Assembly: GCA_964035575.1 (NCBI GenBank)
Contig: OZ037888.1
Location: 1,302,001-1,366,000, forward strand
DNA: 64,000 bases
Source: Rhynchopus sp. YZ270_cl-10
Taxonomy: Eukaryota; Euglenozoa; Diplonemea; Diplonemida; Diplonemidae
Direction of reading: 5' to 3'
The notes below the pieces were generated by a model. That model was not told the origin of the DNA and ran no database searches. It was given only the letters and a program-made list of their open reading frames with translations. The number at the start of each line of letters is the position of its first letter. Position 1 is the stretch's first letter. The position numbers and the translations under genes are program-made. Positions 11,043 to 22,642 of the stretch are shown here, one piece after another.

Positions 11043-13332
11043 AGGAGAGAGAGAGAGAGATGCGCAAGTGAATAAAGTGGAGATTGCACAACTGTGGCAA
11101 CACGAGCAAGAACTACGCTACTCCAACAATTTCTCAAGAAAAATGCAATTCATGAAAATGAAGAGGAAGCGAAATAAAACAGAACAAGGGTTTTAGGGTA
11201 AGCAGAACAAAGAGTTTTGCTCGCTGTGAAATGAATATAATGTGTTTTTAGGCTCTCTGCGTGCAGAAGTGCCGTTCACAAATATCTGTTTTCTTGGAGC
11301 TACCACGCGAGGTATGTACCCAAGTTAAAACAAAAAGAAGCTATAGTGGAGCTCTTGAATTGTTTTCTTCATTTCTATCCACACTTTTCCTCATTTCCGG
11401 TTACCGATTTTTGGTCACGCCCTTCCCTATACAAGAGATCGACCTCTCTGTCCACTCATGGGCAATGCAGTGTTTCTCTAATTGGGGATTTCTTTTTGTT
11501 TATTTTATCTTTTCAGCGTGTTTTTTCCCCTCTTTTTTTTATCATGCACACCCCTCCCTCCTCCCCCCTCCCTCCCCTGCTCCCGAATGGTGTCGTGCAT
11601 TTTACCTGTCACAATGCAATAGAGTTGCAGCATGCGTTATAGAGGTGTTTTGATGGATTAAAAACCATCAAAATCTATGACCACCATTCACCTCCCTCGT
11701 CTCCCTTCGAAACTCACTGACACGAAACGAAGTGTACTTTTTTGTTTACAATCAAATGTAGCAGTTTGATAATGCAAGAAAACGGTTTTTTTTGGTGTAG
11801 ATTTTTGCTGTGAGGGGTTTGTGTGGGGGCAGTGTAGCTGCTTCCCCCCTCCCGACCCTCTCTTTTCGTAAGTCTTTTCGCAAATATACGCCTTTAATCT
11901 GGCATTGTGGCGGTCCGTAAGCCGTGCTGAACTTTCCATCGTAGAGGAAAGAAAGGTAAGTGACCACCACTTTCAAGAAAAGCACTTCTAATAGGCAAAA
12001 AGCTATCAACAAATGCCATTCATCTTGCAGTTTCAAAAATGAAAAAGATTTCAGCACAGTTGAAATTCCCTCTGTTGTCTCCTCAACGTTTTAGCTGGCT
12101 GCTTTGATGTACCTCAGACATTTTTTTTTTTTTTTTTGTTTTCAAACACAAAAGAAAAAATATGTACAGTCAGCAACAAACCGGAAAACAAGAGGGGGGC
12201 TTTCATCATTTTTTTATTGGTACACACACAGCAACGTTTTCCCCCTCACTCGCTTTTTCGCGTGTTATTTTTTCCAAAAAGATTTTTAATCTTTTACAAA
12301 CGAGGTGTGGTGTGTTTTTTTCTCCCTTCAAAAAGCACACACAAAGTACACGTGCCTCCCCCCCTGCTGTCTCCCCTTATGAGGGCGGCACCACACCCCT
12401 TTTGACCATCAATAGGTAGCACTTCATCATGTGTTTGAACACTTCCGATATTGAGTGCCGACCCTAGTTACCCACCAAGGTGGGTACTTAGGTGCATTAC
12501 CGAAGCGAAAAACAAAAAAAAACGTGCCCACTCCATGCATGCGGCTAACTTGGATTGGAATTGGATATGAAAGGTCTCGTTTTTGGGATTTCGAAAAACG
12601 CCAACAAAATTCTCATTTAGCCGCGTGCATGGCACACTCCATTTACCCCCCTCCCTAACTTTATGGGATCATCCGAGCCTGGAGTCATCACGCTTGCGTG
12701 AGCTGCTTACAGGGCACAACAGTCAATGCTTGCGCATTCTTCCCTGCGCACACCATCTTTCAAGTTTTCTCTTCACCTCTTGTCCCCATTCCCCTTCATT
12801 ACACATTTCGCGTGATCATCACGTAGCGGAACTGCCCCCCCCTTTATGCCTCACCACGTTGTGTGAAGACACCACTGTGCAGGTCTGGGAAGGGTCGTGA
12901 ATTTGTTATCGTTGTTTTTCTTTTTTCAGGGCAGGCCCTCTATTTTCAGAAAGTCCGCAAAGCGCGGAAGAGGGAAAAGCAAGAAAAAAAGACAACTGCA
13001 CACCTTTGCTATTCATATTACCACCTGCCTGCTGCAGGGATTTCTTCCAGTGCACCAACCGTTACCATACGCGAATGAACGTCCAAGAGTGTATCTACTG
13101 TCCGGGCGAGCTGTTTTTGGGCGAGTGACTCGCCCACTCCTGATTTGCAGGAAAATGTCTCCCAAAGTATTCGGGTGCAAACCCTGGTGCAGGTTGGAAC
13201 TCTCTTTTGTATAGAATGCTGACAGGCATCTTAATTGCTTTTTAGTGACCCTTTCTTTTGAAACCGACACACCAACGAACACCACAGATCACACTTTTTT
13301 CCCCTTCTCCCCTGTCCCTTCCAAGCATCACA
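11043..13332 (+). repeat. Array spacer 4 (long form)
   Basis: Differs from spacer 3 by one base fewer in the T tract near 12121-12137 and an A-to-G change near 12979, with few other visible changes. Hairpin at 12463-12492. No gene seen. Confidence 0.8.
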
Positions 13333-14496
13333 ATGCGCACGGCCACACTCCTGTGCCTGCTGTCTGCAGCAGTGCTCTCGGACGCAGTCTGTGAGACCGC
13401 GTGGAGCAAGGGTAGCAACGACGTCTGCATCATCACGCTGAATGGCGTCGACAGGTGGGGGTGGACGAGCAAGGTGGACCAGGGTGCAACGGAACGCATG
13501 GAGATCTGGGCAGGTGCCGGACAGTGCGATACAAGCAAGGGCACGCTGGTGGGCTACGCAGACGTGTCGTACCTGAACGACCGTGTGAAGGTGACGGTGT
13601 CGGGCCTTACTGCGCCGTGGGAGATGACCACATCACACCTCTGGGTGGGCGAGGACTACCTTCCCAAGAACGACAACGGTGAGTACATCGCGGCACCAGG
13701 CCAATTGTCCGACCAACAGGCGAACAAAGCTGACTACGACATGCACCACACCACCGCCTTCGTCTACGTTGCCCTGCACCTTGAGGTCTGCGACACGGGT
13801 GCACCACCCACACCCCCTGTGTGCGACCCTGTGAACACCCACAATGCTGTTGTGCGCGACATGTGGCGCCCCTCGGACTCCAACACACTCAGCGCAAACG
13901 ACGTCTCCGAGTTGATGAAGGGGTGGCGCTTCAACGAGGACGAGGTCACAATGTCGGACTTCCCGCCTGCTCTGCTGCTGCCTGGTGTGCAGGCGTTCTT
14001 CCCTGATCAGAACGAGGGTGTGCCGGAGGGCAGCCAGAACAGTGTGAAGTGCCCTGAGAACTGCGACAACAAGCCATGCGAAGTCATCACTGTTGTGTAC
14101 CACTGCCCGCCGTGCTCTGGTCCGACGAACGGCGGGTTCCCTTCGTCGATGCCTGCTCACGGGTGGAAACCGGGACAGTGCGCACCACGCTTTGCGTACC
14201 CGACAGACACAGGGAAGCATCCCACGGTTTCGTTCAGGAAGCTTGTGGCTGCAGGCGCAGTCGAGGAGTTCCCGGCGACCACAGGCATTCTGTCCAACTA
14301 CGCGATCTTCGTGCGCCAGGGTGCTGAGGACTGCACCGGACATCTCCAGGCCGACGTCTGCACCGCAAGTTCCGAGTGCCGCTGGCTCGGTGAGTGCGTT
14401 TCGAACTGGTGCGTGGCACCGACGCCTGGCGGAAACAACCTTCCTCCACAACGGGGGTGCTCCCCATGTGCACAGACAGTCCCGACAGACGCGTAG
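13333..14496 (+). CDS. Secreted two-domain (A+B) protein, array copy 5
   Basis: 387 residues, identical to copies 2-4. This is the last of the homogenised block: the spacer that follows and the next copy are clearly diverged. Complete, with AATAAA at 14525-14530. Confidence 0.88.
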   Translation: MRTATLLCLLSAAVLSDAVCETAWSKGSNDVCIITLNGVDRWGWTSKVDQGATERMEIWAGAGQCDTSKGTLVGYADVSYLNDRVKVTVSGLTAPWEMTTSHLWVGEDYLPKNDNGEYIAAPGQLSDQQANKADYDMHHTTAFVYVALHLEVCDTGAPPTPPVCDPVNTHNAVVRDMWRPSDSNTLSANDVSELMKGWRFNEDEVTMSDFPPALLLPGVQAFFPDQNEGVPEGSQNSVKCPENCDNKPCEVITVVYHCPPCSGPTNGGFPSSMPAHGWKPGQCAPRFAYPTDTGKHPTVSFRKLVAAGAVEEFPATTGILSNYAIFVRQGAEDCTGHLQADVCTASSECRWLGECVSNWCVAPTPGGNNLPPQRGCSPCAQTVPTDA

Positions 14497-16610
14497 AGGA
14501 GAGAGAGAGAGAGATGCGCAAGTGAATAAAGTGGAGATTGCACAACTGTGGCAACACGAGCAAGAACTACGCTACTCCAACAATTTCTCAAGAAAAATGC
14601 AATTCATGAAAATGAAGAGGAAGCGAAATAAAACAGAACAAGGGTTTTAGGGTAAGCAGAACAAAGAGTTTTGCTCGCTGTGAAATGAATATAATGTGTT
14701 TTTAGGCTCTCTGCGTGCAGAAGTGCCGTTCACAAATATCTGTTTTCTTGGAGCTACCACGCGAGGTATGTACCCAAGTTAAAACAAAAAGAAGCTATAG
14801 TGGAGCTCTTGAATTGTTTTCTTCATTTCTATCCACACTTTTCCTCATTTCCGGTTACCGATTTTTGGTCACGCCCTTCCCTATACAAGAGATCGACCTC
14901 TCTGTCCACTCATGGGCAATGCAGTGTTTCTCTAATTGGGGATTTCTTTTTGTTTATTTTATCTTTTCAGCGTGTTTTTTCCCCTCTTTTTTTTATCATG
15001 CACACCCCTCCCTCCTCCCCCCTCCCTCCCCTGCTCCCGAATGGTGTGATGCATTTTACCTGTCACAATGCAATAGAGTTGCAGCATGCGTTATAGAGGT
15101 GTTTTGATGGATTAAAAACCATCAAAATCTATGACCACCATTCACCTCCCTCGTCTCCCTTCGAAACTCACTGACACGAAACGAAGTGTACTTTTTTGTT
15201 TACAATCAAATGTAGCAGTTTGATAATGCAAGAAAACGGTTTTTTTTGGTGTAGATTTTTGCTGTGAGGGGTTTGTGTGGGGGCAGTGTAGCTGCTTCCC
15301 CCCTCCCGACCCTCTCTTTTCGCAAATATATGCCTTTAATCTGGCATTGTGGCGGTCCGTAAGCCGTGCTGAACTTTCCATCGTAGAGGAAAGAAAGGTA
15401 AGTGACCACCACTTTCAAGAAAAGCACTTCTAATAGGCAAAATGCTATCAACAAAAGCCATTCATCTTGCAATTTCAAAAATGAAAAAGATATACCAGCA
15501 CAGTTGAAATTCCCTCTGTTGTCTCCTCAACGTTTTAGCTGGCTGCTTTGATGTACCTCAGACATTTTATTATTTTAGTTTTCAAACACAAAAGAACAAA
15601 TATGTACAGTCAGCAACAAACCGGAAAACAAGAGGGGGGCTTTCATCATTTTTTTATTGGTACACACACAGCAACGTTTTCCCCCTCACTCGCTTTTTCG
15701 CGTGCTATTTTTTCCAAAAAGATTTTTAATCTTTTACAAACGAGGTGTGGTGTGTTTTTTTCTCCCTTCAAAAAGCACACACAAAGTACACATGCCTCCC
15801 CCCCTGCTGTCTCCCGCTAACTTGGATTGGAATTGGAAATCTGAAAAGTCTCGTTTTTGGGATTTCGAAGAAAACGCCAAAGAAAATCTCATTTAGCCGC
15901 GTGCATGGCACACTCCGTTTACCCCCCTGCCTAACTTTATGGGATCATCCGAGCCTGGAGTCATCACGCTTGCGTGAGTTCCTTACAGGGCACAACAGTC
16001 AATGCTTGCGCATTCTTCCCTGCGCACACCATCTTTCAAGTTTTCTCTTCCCTCTTGTCCCCATTCCCCTTCATTACACATTTCGGGGGATTATCATGTA
16101 GCGGAACTGCCCCCCCCTTTTATGCCTCACCACGTTGTGCGAAGACACCACTGTGCGTGAGGTATGGGGAGGGGTAAGTCGTGATTTTGTTTTTGTTGTT
16201 TTTCTTTTTTCAGGGCAGGCCCTCTATTTTCAGAAAGTCCGCAAAGCGCGGAAGAGGGAAAAGCAAGAAAAAAAGACAACTGCACACCTTTGCTATTCAT
16301 ATTACCACCTGCCTGCTGCAGGGATTTCTTCCAGTGCACCAATCGTTGACGCGAATGAACGTCCAAGAGCGTATCTACTGTCCGGGTGAGCTGTTTTTGG
16401 GCGAGTGACTCGCCCACTCCTGCTTTGCAGGAAAATGTCACCCAAAATATTCGGGTGCAAACCCTGGTGCAGGTTGGAACTCTCTTTTGTATAGAACGTT
16501 GACAGGCATCTTAATTGCTTTTTAGTGACCCTTTCTTTTGAAACCGACACACCAACGAACACCACAGATCACACTCTTTCCCTTCTCCCCTGTCCCTTCC
16601 AAGCATCACA
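14497..16610 (+). repeat. Array spacer 5 (diverged, with internal deletion)
   Basis: The first part follows spacers 3 and 4 closely. It then loses a short block in the GTAAGTCTTTT region (near 15321) and about 170 bases between GCTGTCTCCC (15813) and GCTAACTTGG. The second loss removes the conserved 30-base hairpin. Scattered substitutions follow, so the 5-to-6 junction marks the edge of homogenisation. Exon-like block at 14706-14765. No gene seen. Confidence 0.75.
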
Positions 16611-17777
16611 ATGCGCACGGCCACACTCCTGTGCCTGCTGTCTGCAGCAGTGCTCTCGGACGCAGTCTGTGAGACCGCGTGGAGCAAGGGTAGCAACGAC
16701 GTCTGCATCATCACGCTGAATGGCGTCAACAGGTGGGGGTGGACGAGCAAGGTGGACCAGGGTGCAACGGAACGCATGGAGATCTGGGCAGGTGCCGGAC
16801 AGTGCGATACAAGCAAGGGCACGCTGGTGGGCTACGCAGACGTGTCGTACCTGAACGACCGTGTGAAGGTGACGGTGTCGGGCCTGACTGCGCCGTGGGA
16901 GATGACCACATCACACCTCTGGGTGGGCGAGGACTACCTTCCCAAGAACGACAAAAACGGTAAGTACATCGCGGCACCAGGCCAATTGTCCGACCAACAG
17001 GCGAACAAAGCTGACTACGACATGCACCACACCACCGCCTTTGTCTACGTTGCCCTGCACCTTGACGTCTGCGACACGGGTGCACCACCCACACCCCCTG
17101 TGTGCGACCCTGTGAACACCCACAATGCTGTTGTGCGCGACATGTGGCGCCCCGCGGACTCCAACACACTCAGCGCAAACGACGTCTCCGAGCTGATGAA
17201 GGGGTGGCGCTTCAACGAGGACGAGGTCACAATGTCGGACTTCCCGCCTGCTCTGCTGCTGCCTGGTGTGCAGGCGTTCTTCCCTGATCAGAACGAGGGT
17301 GTGCCGGAGGGCAGCCAGAACAGTGTGAAGTGCCCTGAGAACTGCGACGACAAGCCATGCGAAGTCATCACTGTTGTGTACCACTGCCCGCCGTGCTCTG
17401 GTCCGACGAACGGCGGGTTCCCTTCGTCGATGCCTGCCAACGGGTGGGCACCAGGACACTGCGCACCACGCTTTGCGTACCCGACAGACACAGGGAAGCA
17501 TCCCACGGTTTCGTTCAGGAAGCTTGTGGCTGCAGGCGAAGTCGAGGAGTTCCCGGAGACCACAGGCATTCTGTCCAACTACGCGATCTTCGTGCGCCAG
17601 GGTGCTGAGTACTGCACCGGACATCTCCAGTCCGACGTCTGCACCGCAAGTTCCGAGTGCCGTTGGCTCGACGGTGAGTGCCTTTCGAACTGGTGCGTGG
17701 CACCGACGCCTGGCGGAAACAACCTTCCTCCGGCACCGTGCTCCCCATGTGCACAGACAGTCCCGACAGACGCGTAG
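16611..17777 (+). CDS. Secreted two-domain (A+B) protein, array copy 6 (diverged)
   Basis: 388 residues with the same signal peptide and A+B layout as copy 2. Differences include N for D at residue 40, an extra residue in the DKNGKY loop, LDVC for LEVC, ADSN for SDSN, CDDKP for CDNKP, PANGWAPGHC for PAHGWKPGQC, and a more usual CRWLDGECLSNWC near the C-terminus, where copies 1-5 lack the Asp. Apart from the variable C-terminal loop the cysteines are kept, so the fold should be unchanged. The 3' flank is unlike all other copies: after TAGAGGAGAGATG the sequence departs and no AATAAA follows at the usual place. Confidence 0.87.
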   Translation: MRTATLLCLLSAAVLSDAVCETAWSKGSNDVCIITLNGVNRWGWTSKVDQGATERMEIWAGAGQCDTSKGTLVGYADVSYLNDRVKVTVSGLTAPWEMTTSHLWVGEDYLPKNDKNGKYIAAPGQLSDQQANKADYDMHHTTAFVYVALHLDVCDTGAPPTPPVCDPVNTHNAVVRDMWRPADSNTLSANDVSELMKGWRFNEDEVTMSDFPPALLLPGVQAFFPDQNEGVPEGSQNSVKCPENCDDKPCEVITVVYHCPPCSGPTNGGFPSSMPANGWAPGHCAPRFAYPTDTGKHPTVSFRKLVAAGEVEEFPETTGILSNYAIFVRQGAEYCTGHLQSDVCTASSECRWLDGECLSNWCVAPTPGGNNLPPAPCSPCAQTVPTDA

Positions 17778-18636
17778 AGGAGAGATGTGGCTGAAAGAGT
17801 CAACGTGAAAAACGTAGAGCCCCGACTCCTCCCCTTTTTTTATTTGGATTTTTTTGATTTGATTTATATGCACACTTTTCCTCGTTTCCGGTTTCCGGTC
17901 ACGCCCTTCCCACCTTCTTTTCTTTTCTTTTCTTTGAACAACATATCCTCCTTTTTTTTTGTGCTCACGTATTTCACATTGCTGTAAGTATGGTATTTTT
18001 TTGTTCTTTTTTTCCCCTTTAGTTTTTCCAACTATGTTATCTTTTAGACGAGAATACCAATGACATAGTAGCTGGGGATTTTATACAAGCAATACAAAAA
18101 AGAAATATACAAACACACAGCAGCAACAAAAATGCGCAACACACAAAATATAAAAAAAGATAGATCGACCTCTCTGTCCACTTATGGGCAATGCAGTGTT
18201 TCTCTAATTGGGGATTTCTTTTTGTTTATTTCATCTTTTCAGCGTGTTTTTTTTCCCCTCTTTTTTTATCATGCACACCCCTCCCTCCTCCCCCCTCCCC
18301 TGCTCCCGAATGGTGTCGTGCATTTTACCTGTCACAATGCAATAGAGTTGCAGCATGCGTTATAGAGGTGTTTTGATGGATTAAAAACCATCAAAATCTA
18401 TGACCACCATTCACCTCCCTCGTCTCCCTTCGAAACTCACTGACACGAAACGAAGTGTACTTTTTTGTTTACAATCAAATGTAGCAGTTTGATGATGCAA
18501 GAAAACGGTTTTTTGCTGTGGATTTTTGCTGTGAGGGGTTTGTGTGGGGGCAGTGTAGCTGCTTCCCCCCTCCCGACCCTCTCTTTTCGTAAGTTTATGC
18601 CTTTAATCGGGCATTGTGGCGGTCTTTTTGTGACAG

Positions 18637-18762
18637 TTGGTAGATGGGGAAAAGGAGCAAATCTGCGATGAAGGTTTTGTGTGTGTGATTGTGCATGAAA
18701 ACCCTTTGTCAGCGTATTACGACTCCGTGAGGGCCGAACTTGCTATCGTAAAGCAAAGGGAC
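18637..18762 (+). other. Candidate exon, 42 codons, in spacer 6
   Basis: The block follows GTGACAG and ends at GTAAGT, in one open frame (LVDGEKEQICDEG, FVCVIVHENPLSAYYD, SVRAELAIVKQRD). The other spacers keep only its last part: just before the matching GTAAGT (1803 in spacer 1) they read SVSRAELSIVEERK. That is amino-acid-level resemblance with different codons, which suggests coding descent. No match to a named family is recognised. It may be a remnant of a gene that once lay in the spacer. Confidence 0.35.
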
Positions 18763-19298
18763 GTAAGTGACCACCACTTTCAAGAAAAGCAGTCAATTAG
18801 GCAAAAAGCTATCAACAAATGTCATTCATCTTGCAATTTCAAAAAAGAAATAGTATCAGCCCAGTTGAAATTCCCTCTGTTGTATTCTCAATGTTTTAGA
18901 TGACTGCTCTGATGCAACTCAGAATTTTTTTTGTTTTCAAACACAAACAAAAATATGCAGTCGGCAAAAACCTAAGAACAAGAGGGGTACATCATTTTTT
19001 TATTGGTACACACACAGCTAAGTTTTTCCTCACCCCCTTTTTTTTGAGTTTTCCTTTTCCAGAAGATTTTTCATCTTTTACAAACGAGGTGTGGTGTGTT
19101 TTTTTCTCCCTACAAAAAGCACACACAAAGTACACATGCCTCCCCCTGCTGTCTCCCCTTATGAGGGCGGCACCACACCCCTTTTGACCATCAATAGGTA
19201 GCACTTAATCATTTGTTTAAACAATTCCGATATTGAGTGCAGACCCTAGTTACCCACCAAGGTGGGTACTTAGGTGCATTACCGAAGCAAAAACTTAG

Positions 19299-19328
19299 AG
19301 TAGAGTTCATCCTCGGGTGTCTACACTA
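19299..19328 (+). other. TAGTGGAG-family hairpin 1
   Basis: Reads AGTAGAGTTCATCC then TCGGGTGTCTACACTA, followed by ATACAACCAAGTTTTC. It is one of seven related hairpins in the window; see the finding on this family. Confidence 0.5.
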
Positions 19329-19544
19329 ATACAACCAAGTTTTCAAAAACAAATAAAACGTGCCCACTCCATGCATGCGGCGATCTGAAACATCTCGTAT
19401 TTTTTTCTATGTTTACATGCAATGCTAAAAGCAAATAACACCGTAACCCAACTCCCTTTTTTTCTCTTCTGGGCAGAACCACACTTCACCGGTGTGCGTT
19501 TCACCACAAAGTTCACGCTACCTCTCCTTACCTATGAAGCTTCG

Positions 19545-19860
19545 TGCGCACCGACGCAAGAAGGAAGAAAACCAACACCGTGGCGAAGGACGAAAACAAC
19601 GCGGCACATTACCCTAGCAGCGGTGCTGGTGGTCATGGTGGGGACTCATGCGCACGAGGCTGTATTTGCGAGGATGTGACCAACAACGCCGTGTCTGAGA
19701 TGTTGAGATTCAGTGTTCGGTTTTGCAACCTGGGCTGGGAGTGCCCTCTACACTGCCTCCAAGATGGGACACTTGGGACAGCGTGGATGTGACCAGGACT
19801 TGAATACCCGCACTACTCAGGGAAGATATTTTACACCATATTTATTCTCTGCGTCCACTG
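19545..19860 (+). pseudogene. Ankyrin-repeat-like fragment upstream of copy 7
   Basis: In the frame from 19713 the translation gives SALYTASKMGHLG, then GCDQDLNTRTTQG and a TPY/L stretch. This resembles an ankyrin repeat (TPLHxAAxxGHLxVVxxLL, then GADxNxxxxxGxTPL) with the middle of the repeat missing. The preceding stretch is coding-like in a different frame, so at least one frame change separates them. It lies where other copies have ordinary spacer and was probably brought in by recombination. The identification rests on a short match. Confidence 0.35.
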
Positions 19861-19949
19861 ATGTCCGTAGGTTTTTGTACTTGCAGCTACAGGCATCTTA
19901 ATTGCTTTATAGTGACCCTTTCTTTTGAAGAAAGGGTCACTACAAAAAA

Positions 19950-19995
19950 GGTGACTAAGCACGAGAGGCTTAGGATCATCTTATAAACTTTTCTT
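19950..19995 (+). other. GGTGA-family hairpin 1
   Basis: GGTGACTAAGC, loop ACGAGAG, GCTTAGGATCATC. The whole 46-base stretch is repeated exactly at 46885-46930. It sits immediately 5' of the copy 7 leader. It is part of an insertion flanked by repeats of the local TTTTCTTTGAAA sequence, and a palindrome (TAGTGACCCTTTCTT and its complement) adjoins it at 19911-19943. Confidence 0.5.
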
Positions 19996-20068
19996 TGAAA
20001 CCGACACACCAACGAACACTACAGATCACACTTTTTTCCCTTCTCCCCTGTCCCTTCCAAGCATCACA

Positions 20069-21235
20069 ATGCGCACGGCCACACTCCTGTGCCTGCTGTC
20101 TGCAGCAGTGCTCTCGGACGCAGTCTGTGAGACCGCGTGGAGCAAGGGTAGCAACGACGTCTGCATCATCACGCTGAATGGCGTCAACAGGTGGGGGTGG
20201 ACGAGCAAGGTGGACCAGGGTGCAACGGAACGCATGGAGATCTGGGCAGGTGCCGGACAGTGCGATACAAGCAAGGGCACGCTGGTGGGCTACGCAGACG
20301 TGTCGTACCTGAACGACCGTGTGAAGGTGACGGTGTCGGGCCTGACTGCGCCGTGGGAGATGACCACATCACACCTCTGGGTGGGCGAGGACTACCTTCC
20401 CAAGAACGACAAAAACGGTAAGTACATCGCGGCACCAGGCCAATTGTCCGACCAACAGGCGAACAAAGCTGACTACGACATGCACCACACCACCGCCTTC
20501 GTCTACGTTGCCCTGCACCTTGAGGTCTGCGACACGGGTGCACCACCCACACCCCCTGTGTGCGACCCTGTGAACACCCACAATGCTGTTGTGCGCGACA
20601 TGTGGCGCCCCTCGGACTCCAACACACTCAGCGCAAACGACGTCTCCGAGCTGATGAAGGGGTGGCGCTTCAACGAGGACGAGGTCACAATGTCGAACTT
20701 CCCGCCTGCTCTGCTGCTGCCTGGTGTGAAGGCGTTCTTCCCTGATCAGAACGAGGGTGTGCCGGAGGGCAGCCAGAACAGTGTGAAGTGCCCTGAGAAC
20801 TGCGACGACAAGCCGTGCGAAGTCATCACTGTTGTGTACCACTGCCCGCCGTGCTCTGGTCCGTCGAACGGCGGGTTCCCTTTGTCGATGCCTATGGACG
20901 GGTGGAAACCAGGACACTGCGCACCGCGCTTTGCGTACCCGACAGACACAGGGAAGCATCCCACGGTTTCGTTCAGGAAGCTTGTGGCTGCAGGCGAAAT
21001 CGAGGAGTTCCCGGAGACCACAGGCATTCTGTCCAACTACGCGATCTTCGTGCGCCAGGGTGCTGAGGACTGCACCGGACATCTCCAGTCCGACGTCTGC
21101 ACCGCAAGTTCCGAGTGCCGCTGGTTCGACGGTGAGTGCCTTTCGAACTGGTGCGTGGCACCGACGCCTGGCGGACACAACAGTCCTCCGGCACCGTGCT
21201 CCCCATGTGCACAGACAGTCCCCAGAGATGCGTAG
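20069..21235 (+). CDS. Secreted two-domain (A+B) protein, array copy 7 (diverged)
   Basis: 388 residues and closest to copy 6, with the same loop insertion and the CRWFDGECLSNWC form. Private changes include TMSNFPP, LLPGVKAFF, SGPSNGGFPLSMPMDGWKPGHC split across the B domain, GEIEEFPETT, and a C-terminus ending QTVPRDA. All 5' sequence beyond about 185 bases has been replaced relative to the other copies (see spacer 6), so its promoter context differs. AATAAA at 21260-21265 is retained. Complete. Confidence 0.87.
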   Translation: MRTATLLCLLSAAVLSDAVCETAWSKGSNDVCIITLNGVNRWGWTSKVDQGATERMEIWAGAGQCDTSKGTLVGYADVSYLNDRVKVTVSGLTAPWEMTTSHLWVGEDYLPKNDKNGKYIAAPGQLSDQQANKADYDMHHTTAFVYVALHLEVCDTGAPPTPPVCDPVNTHNAVVRDMWRPSDSNTLSANDVSELMKGWRFNEDEVTMSNFPPALLLPGVKAFFPDQNEGVPEGSQNSVKCPENCDDKPCEVITVVYHCPPCSGPSNGGFPLSMPMDGWKPGHCAPRFAYPTDTGKHPTVSFRKLVAAGEIEEFPETTGILSNYAIFVRQGAEDCTGHLQSDVCTASSECRWFDGECLSNWCVAPTPGGHNSPPAPCSPCAQTVPRDA

Positions 21236-21672
21236 AGGACAGAGAGAGATGCGCAAGTGAATAAAGTGGAGATTGCACAACTGTGGCAACACGAGCAAGA
21301 ACTACACTACTCCAACAATTTCTCAAAAAAAAAAACAAAAAAAATGCAATTCATGAAAATGAAGAGGAAGAAGAGAAAAAAAACAGAACAAGGGTTTTAG
21401 GGTAAGCAGAACAAAGAGTTTTGCTCGCTGTGAAATGAATATAATGTGTTTTTAGGCTCTCTGCGTGCAGAAGTGCCGTTCACAAATATCTGCTTTCTTG
21501 GAGCTACCACGCGAGGTATGTCCCCAAGTTAAAACAAAAGAAGCTATAGTGGAGCCCACCCTCAGGTGTCTCCGCTAGTACAACAAAGTTTTCAAGGGGA
21601 AAAAAATATATTCCCCCGAAAGCAGAAACAACATACTTGGACCGCCCGGAATATATTAAGGGAGGTATTAAC

Positions 21673-21923
21673 AGGGTGTCGCTAATCCAGGTCCAGTTCA
21701 AATAAAGAAATGAAGCCTTTTTTATTTCACCGCCTCTTTTATTTTTCTTCAGGAATTTGTTAGGGGAGTGAAATTAAAGTGCCCCGACGTGCAATAAAAT
21801 AAATGATTCAAATTGCACGCCTGTAGAAGGATTTTGTGAAGGGTCTATACTTGCACGTCATTAAAATAAATTGCAGCCCGATTTCAGATTTTTTGAAAAT
21901 TTCCCCAGAATTAGCGACACCCT
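21673..21923. mobile_element. Inverted-repeat element, 251 bp
   Basis: The ends are AGGGTGTCGCTAAT and its exact complement ATTAGCGACACCCT. There is no coding capacity, so it is a MITE-like DNA element of unknown superfamily. A target duplication could not be assigned with confidence. Confidence 0.55.
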
Positions 21924-21981
21924 CTGGGAAAAAGTGAAACAAAAACAAACCAAGCGTTTTTCTCCAACTCTTTTTGTTTTT

Positions 21982-22200
21982 TGAGGTGATCCAGCGCACA
22001 CTTTTCCACACGTTTTCACACCGTGAAAACGTGTGAAAACAAGTGAAAATATGTGAAACCAGGTGAAAACACCAAGTTTTTTTTCTGGAGGAATCCACTC
22101 AGAGTGCGTGAAGCAGTTTTTTTTTCACTTTCGTACACACTTTTTCACACCGTGAAACCAAGTGAAAATGTGTGAAAAGGCGTGAGACTGGATCACCTCA
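21982..22200. mobile_element. Inverted-repeat element, 219 bp, GTGAAAAC-rich
   Basis: Perfect 13-base terminal repeats (TGAGGTGATCCAG and its complement) enclose many degenerate GTGAAAAC and TTTTCACAC motifs that form further inverted repeats. No coding capacity. The ends resemble the closing stem of the GGTGA-family hairpins elsewhere in the window. Confidence 0.55.
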
Positions 22201-22642
22201 TTTTTGAATTTTTTCTTTATTTTTTTCCCACACTTTTCCTCATTTTCGGTTACCGATTTTTGGTCACGCCCTTCCCTATACAAGAGATCGACCTCTCTGT
22301 CCACTCATGAGCAATGCAGTGTTTCTCTAATTGGGGATTTCTTTTTGTTTATTTCATCTTTTCAGCGTGTTTCCCCCTCTTTTCACACTCCCCCCCTTGA
22401 TGGATTTATGACCATCAAAATCTATGACCACCATTCACCTCCCTCGTCTCCCTTCGAAACTCACTGACACGAAACGAAGTGTACTTTTTTGTTTACAATC
22501 AAATGTAGCAGTTTGATGATGCAAGAAAACGGTTTTTTTGCTGTAGATTTTTACTGTGAGGTGTTTGTGTGGGGGCAGTGTAGCTGCTTCCCCCCTCCCG
22601 ACCCTCTCTTTTCGCAAATATATGCCTTTAATCTGGCATTGT

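Larger units (their letters stand above)
17778..20068 (+). repeat. Array spacer 6 with replaced 3' flank and replaced upstream region
   Basis: Bases 17785-18160 replace the usual downstream sequence. The stretch 17937-18160 is related to 31840-32050 in the decayed ninth spacer, and I see it nowhere else. Ordinary spacer resumes at about 18165. A codon-like block lies at 18637-18762. The conserved hairpin is at 19245-19274 and a TAGTGGAG-family hairpin at 19299-19328. Bases 19390-19880 replace the usual upstream sequence of the next gene and hold an ankyrin-like fragment. A perfect 15-base-arm palindrome (19911-19943) and a GGTGA-family hairpin (19950-19980) precede copy 7. No intact gene seen. 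Confidence 0.7.
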
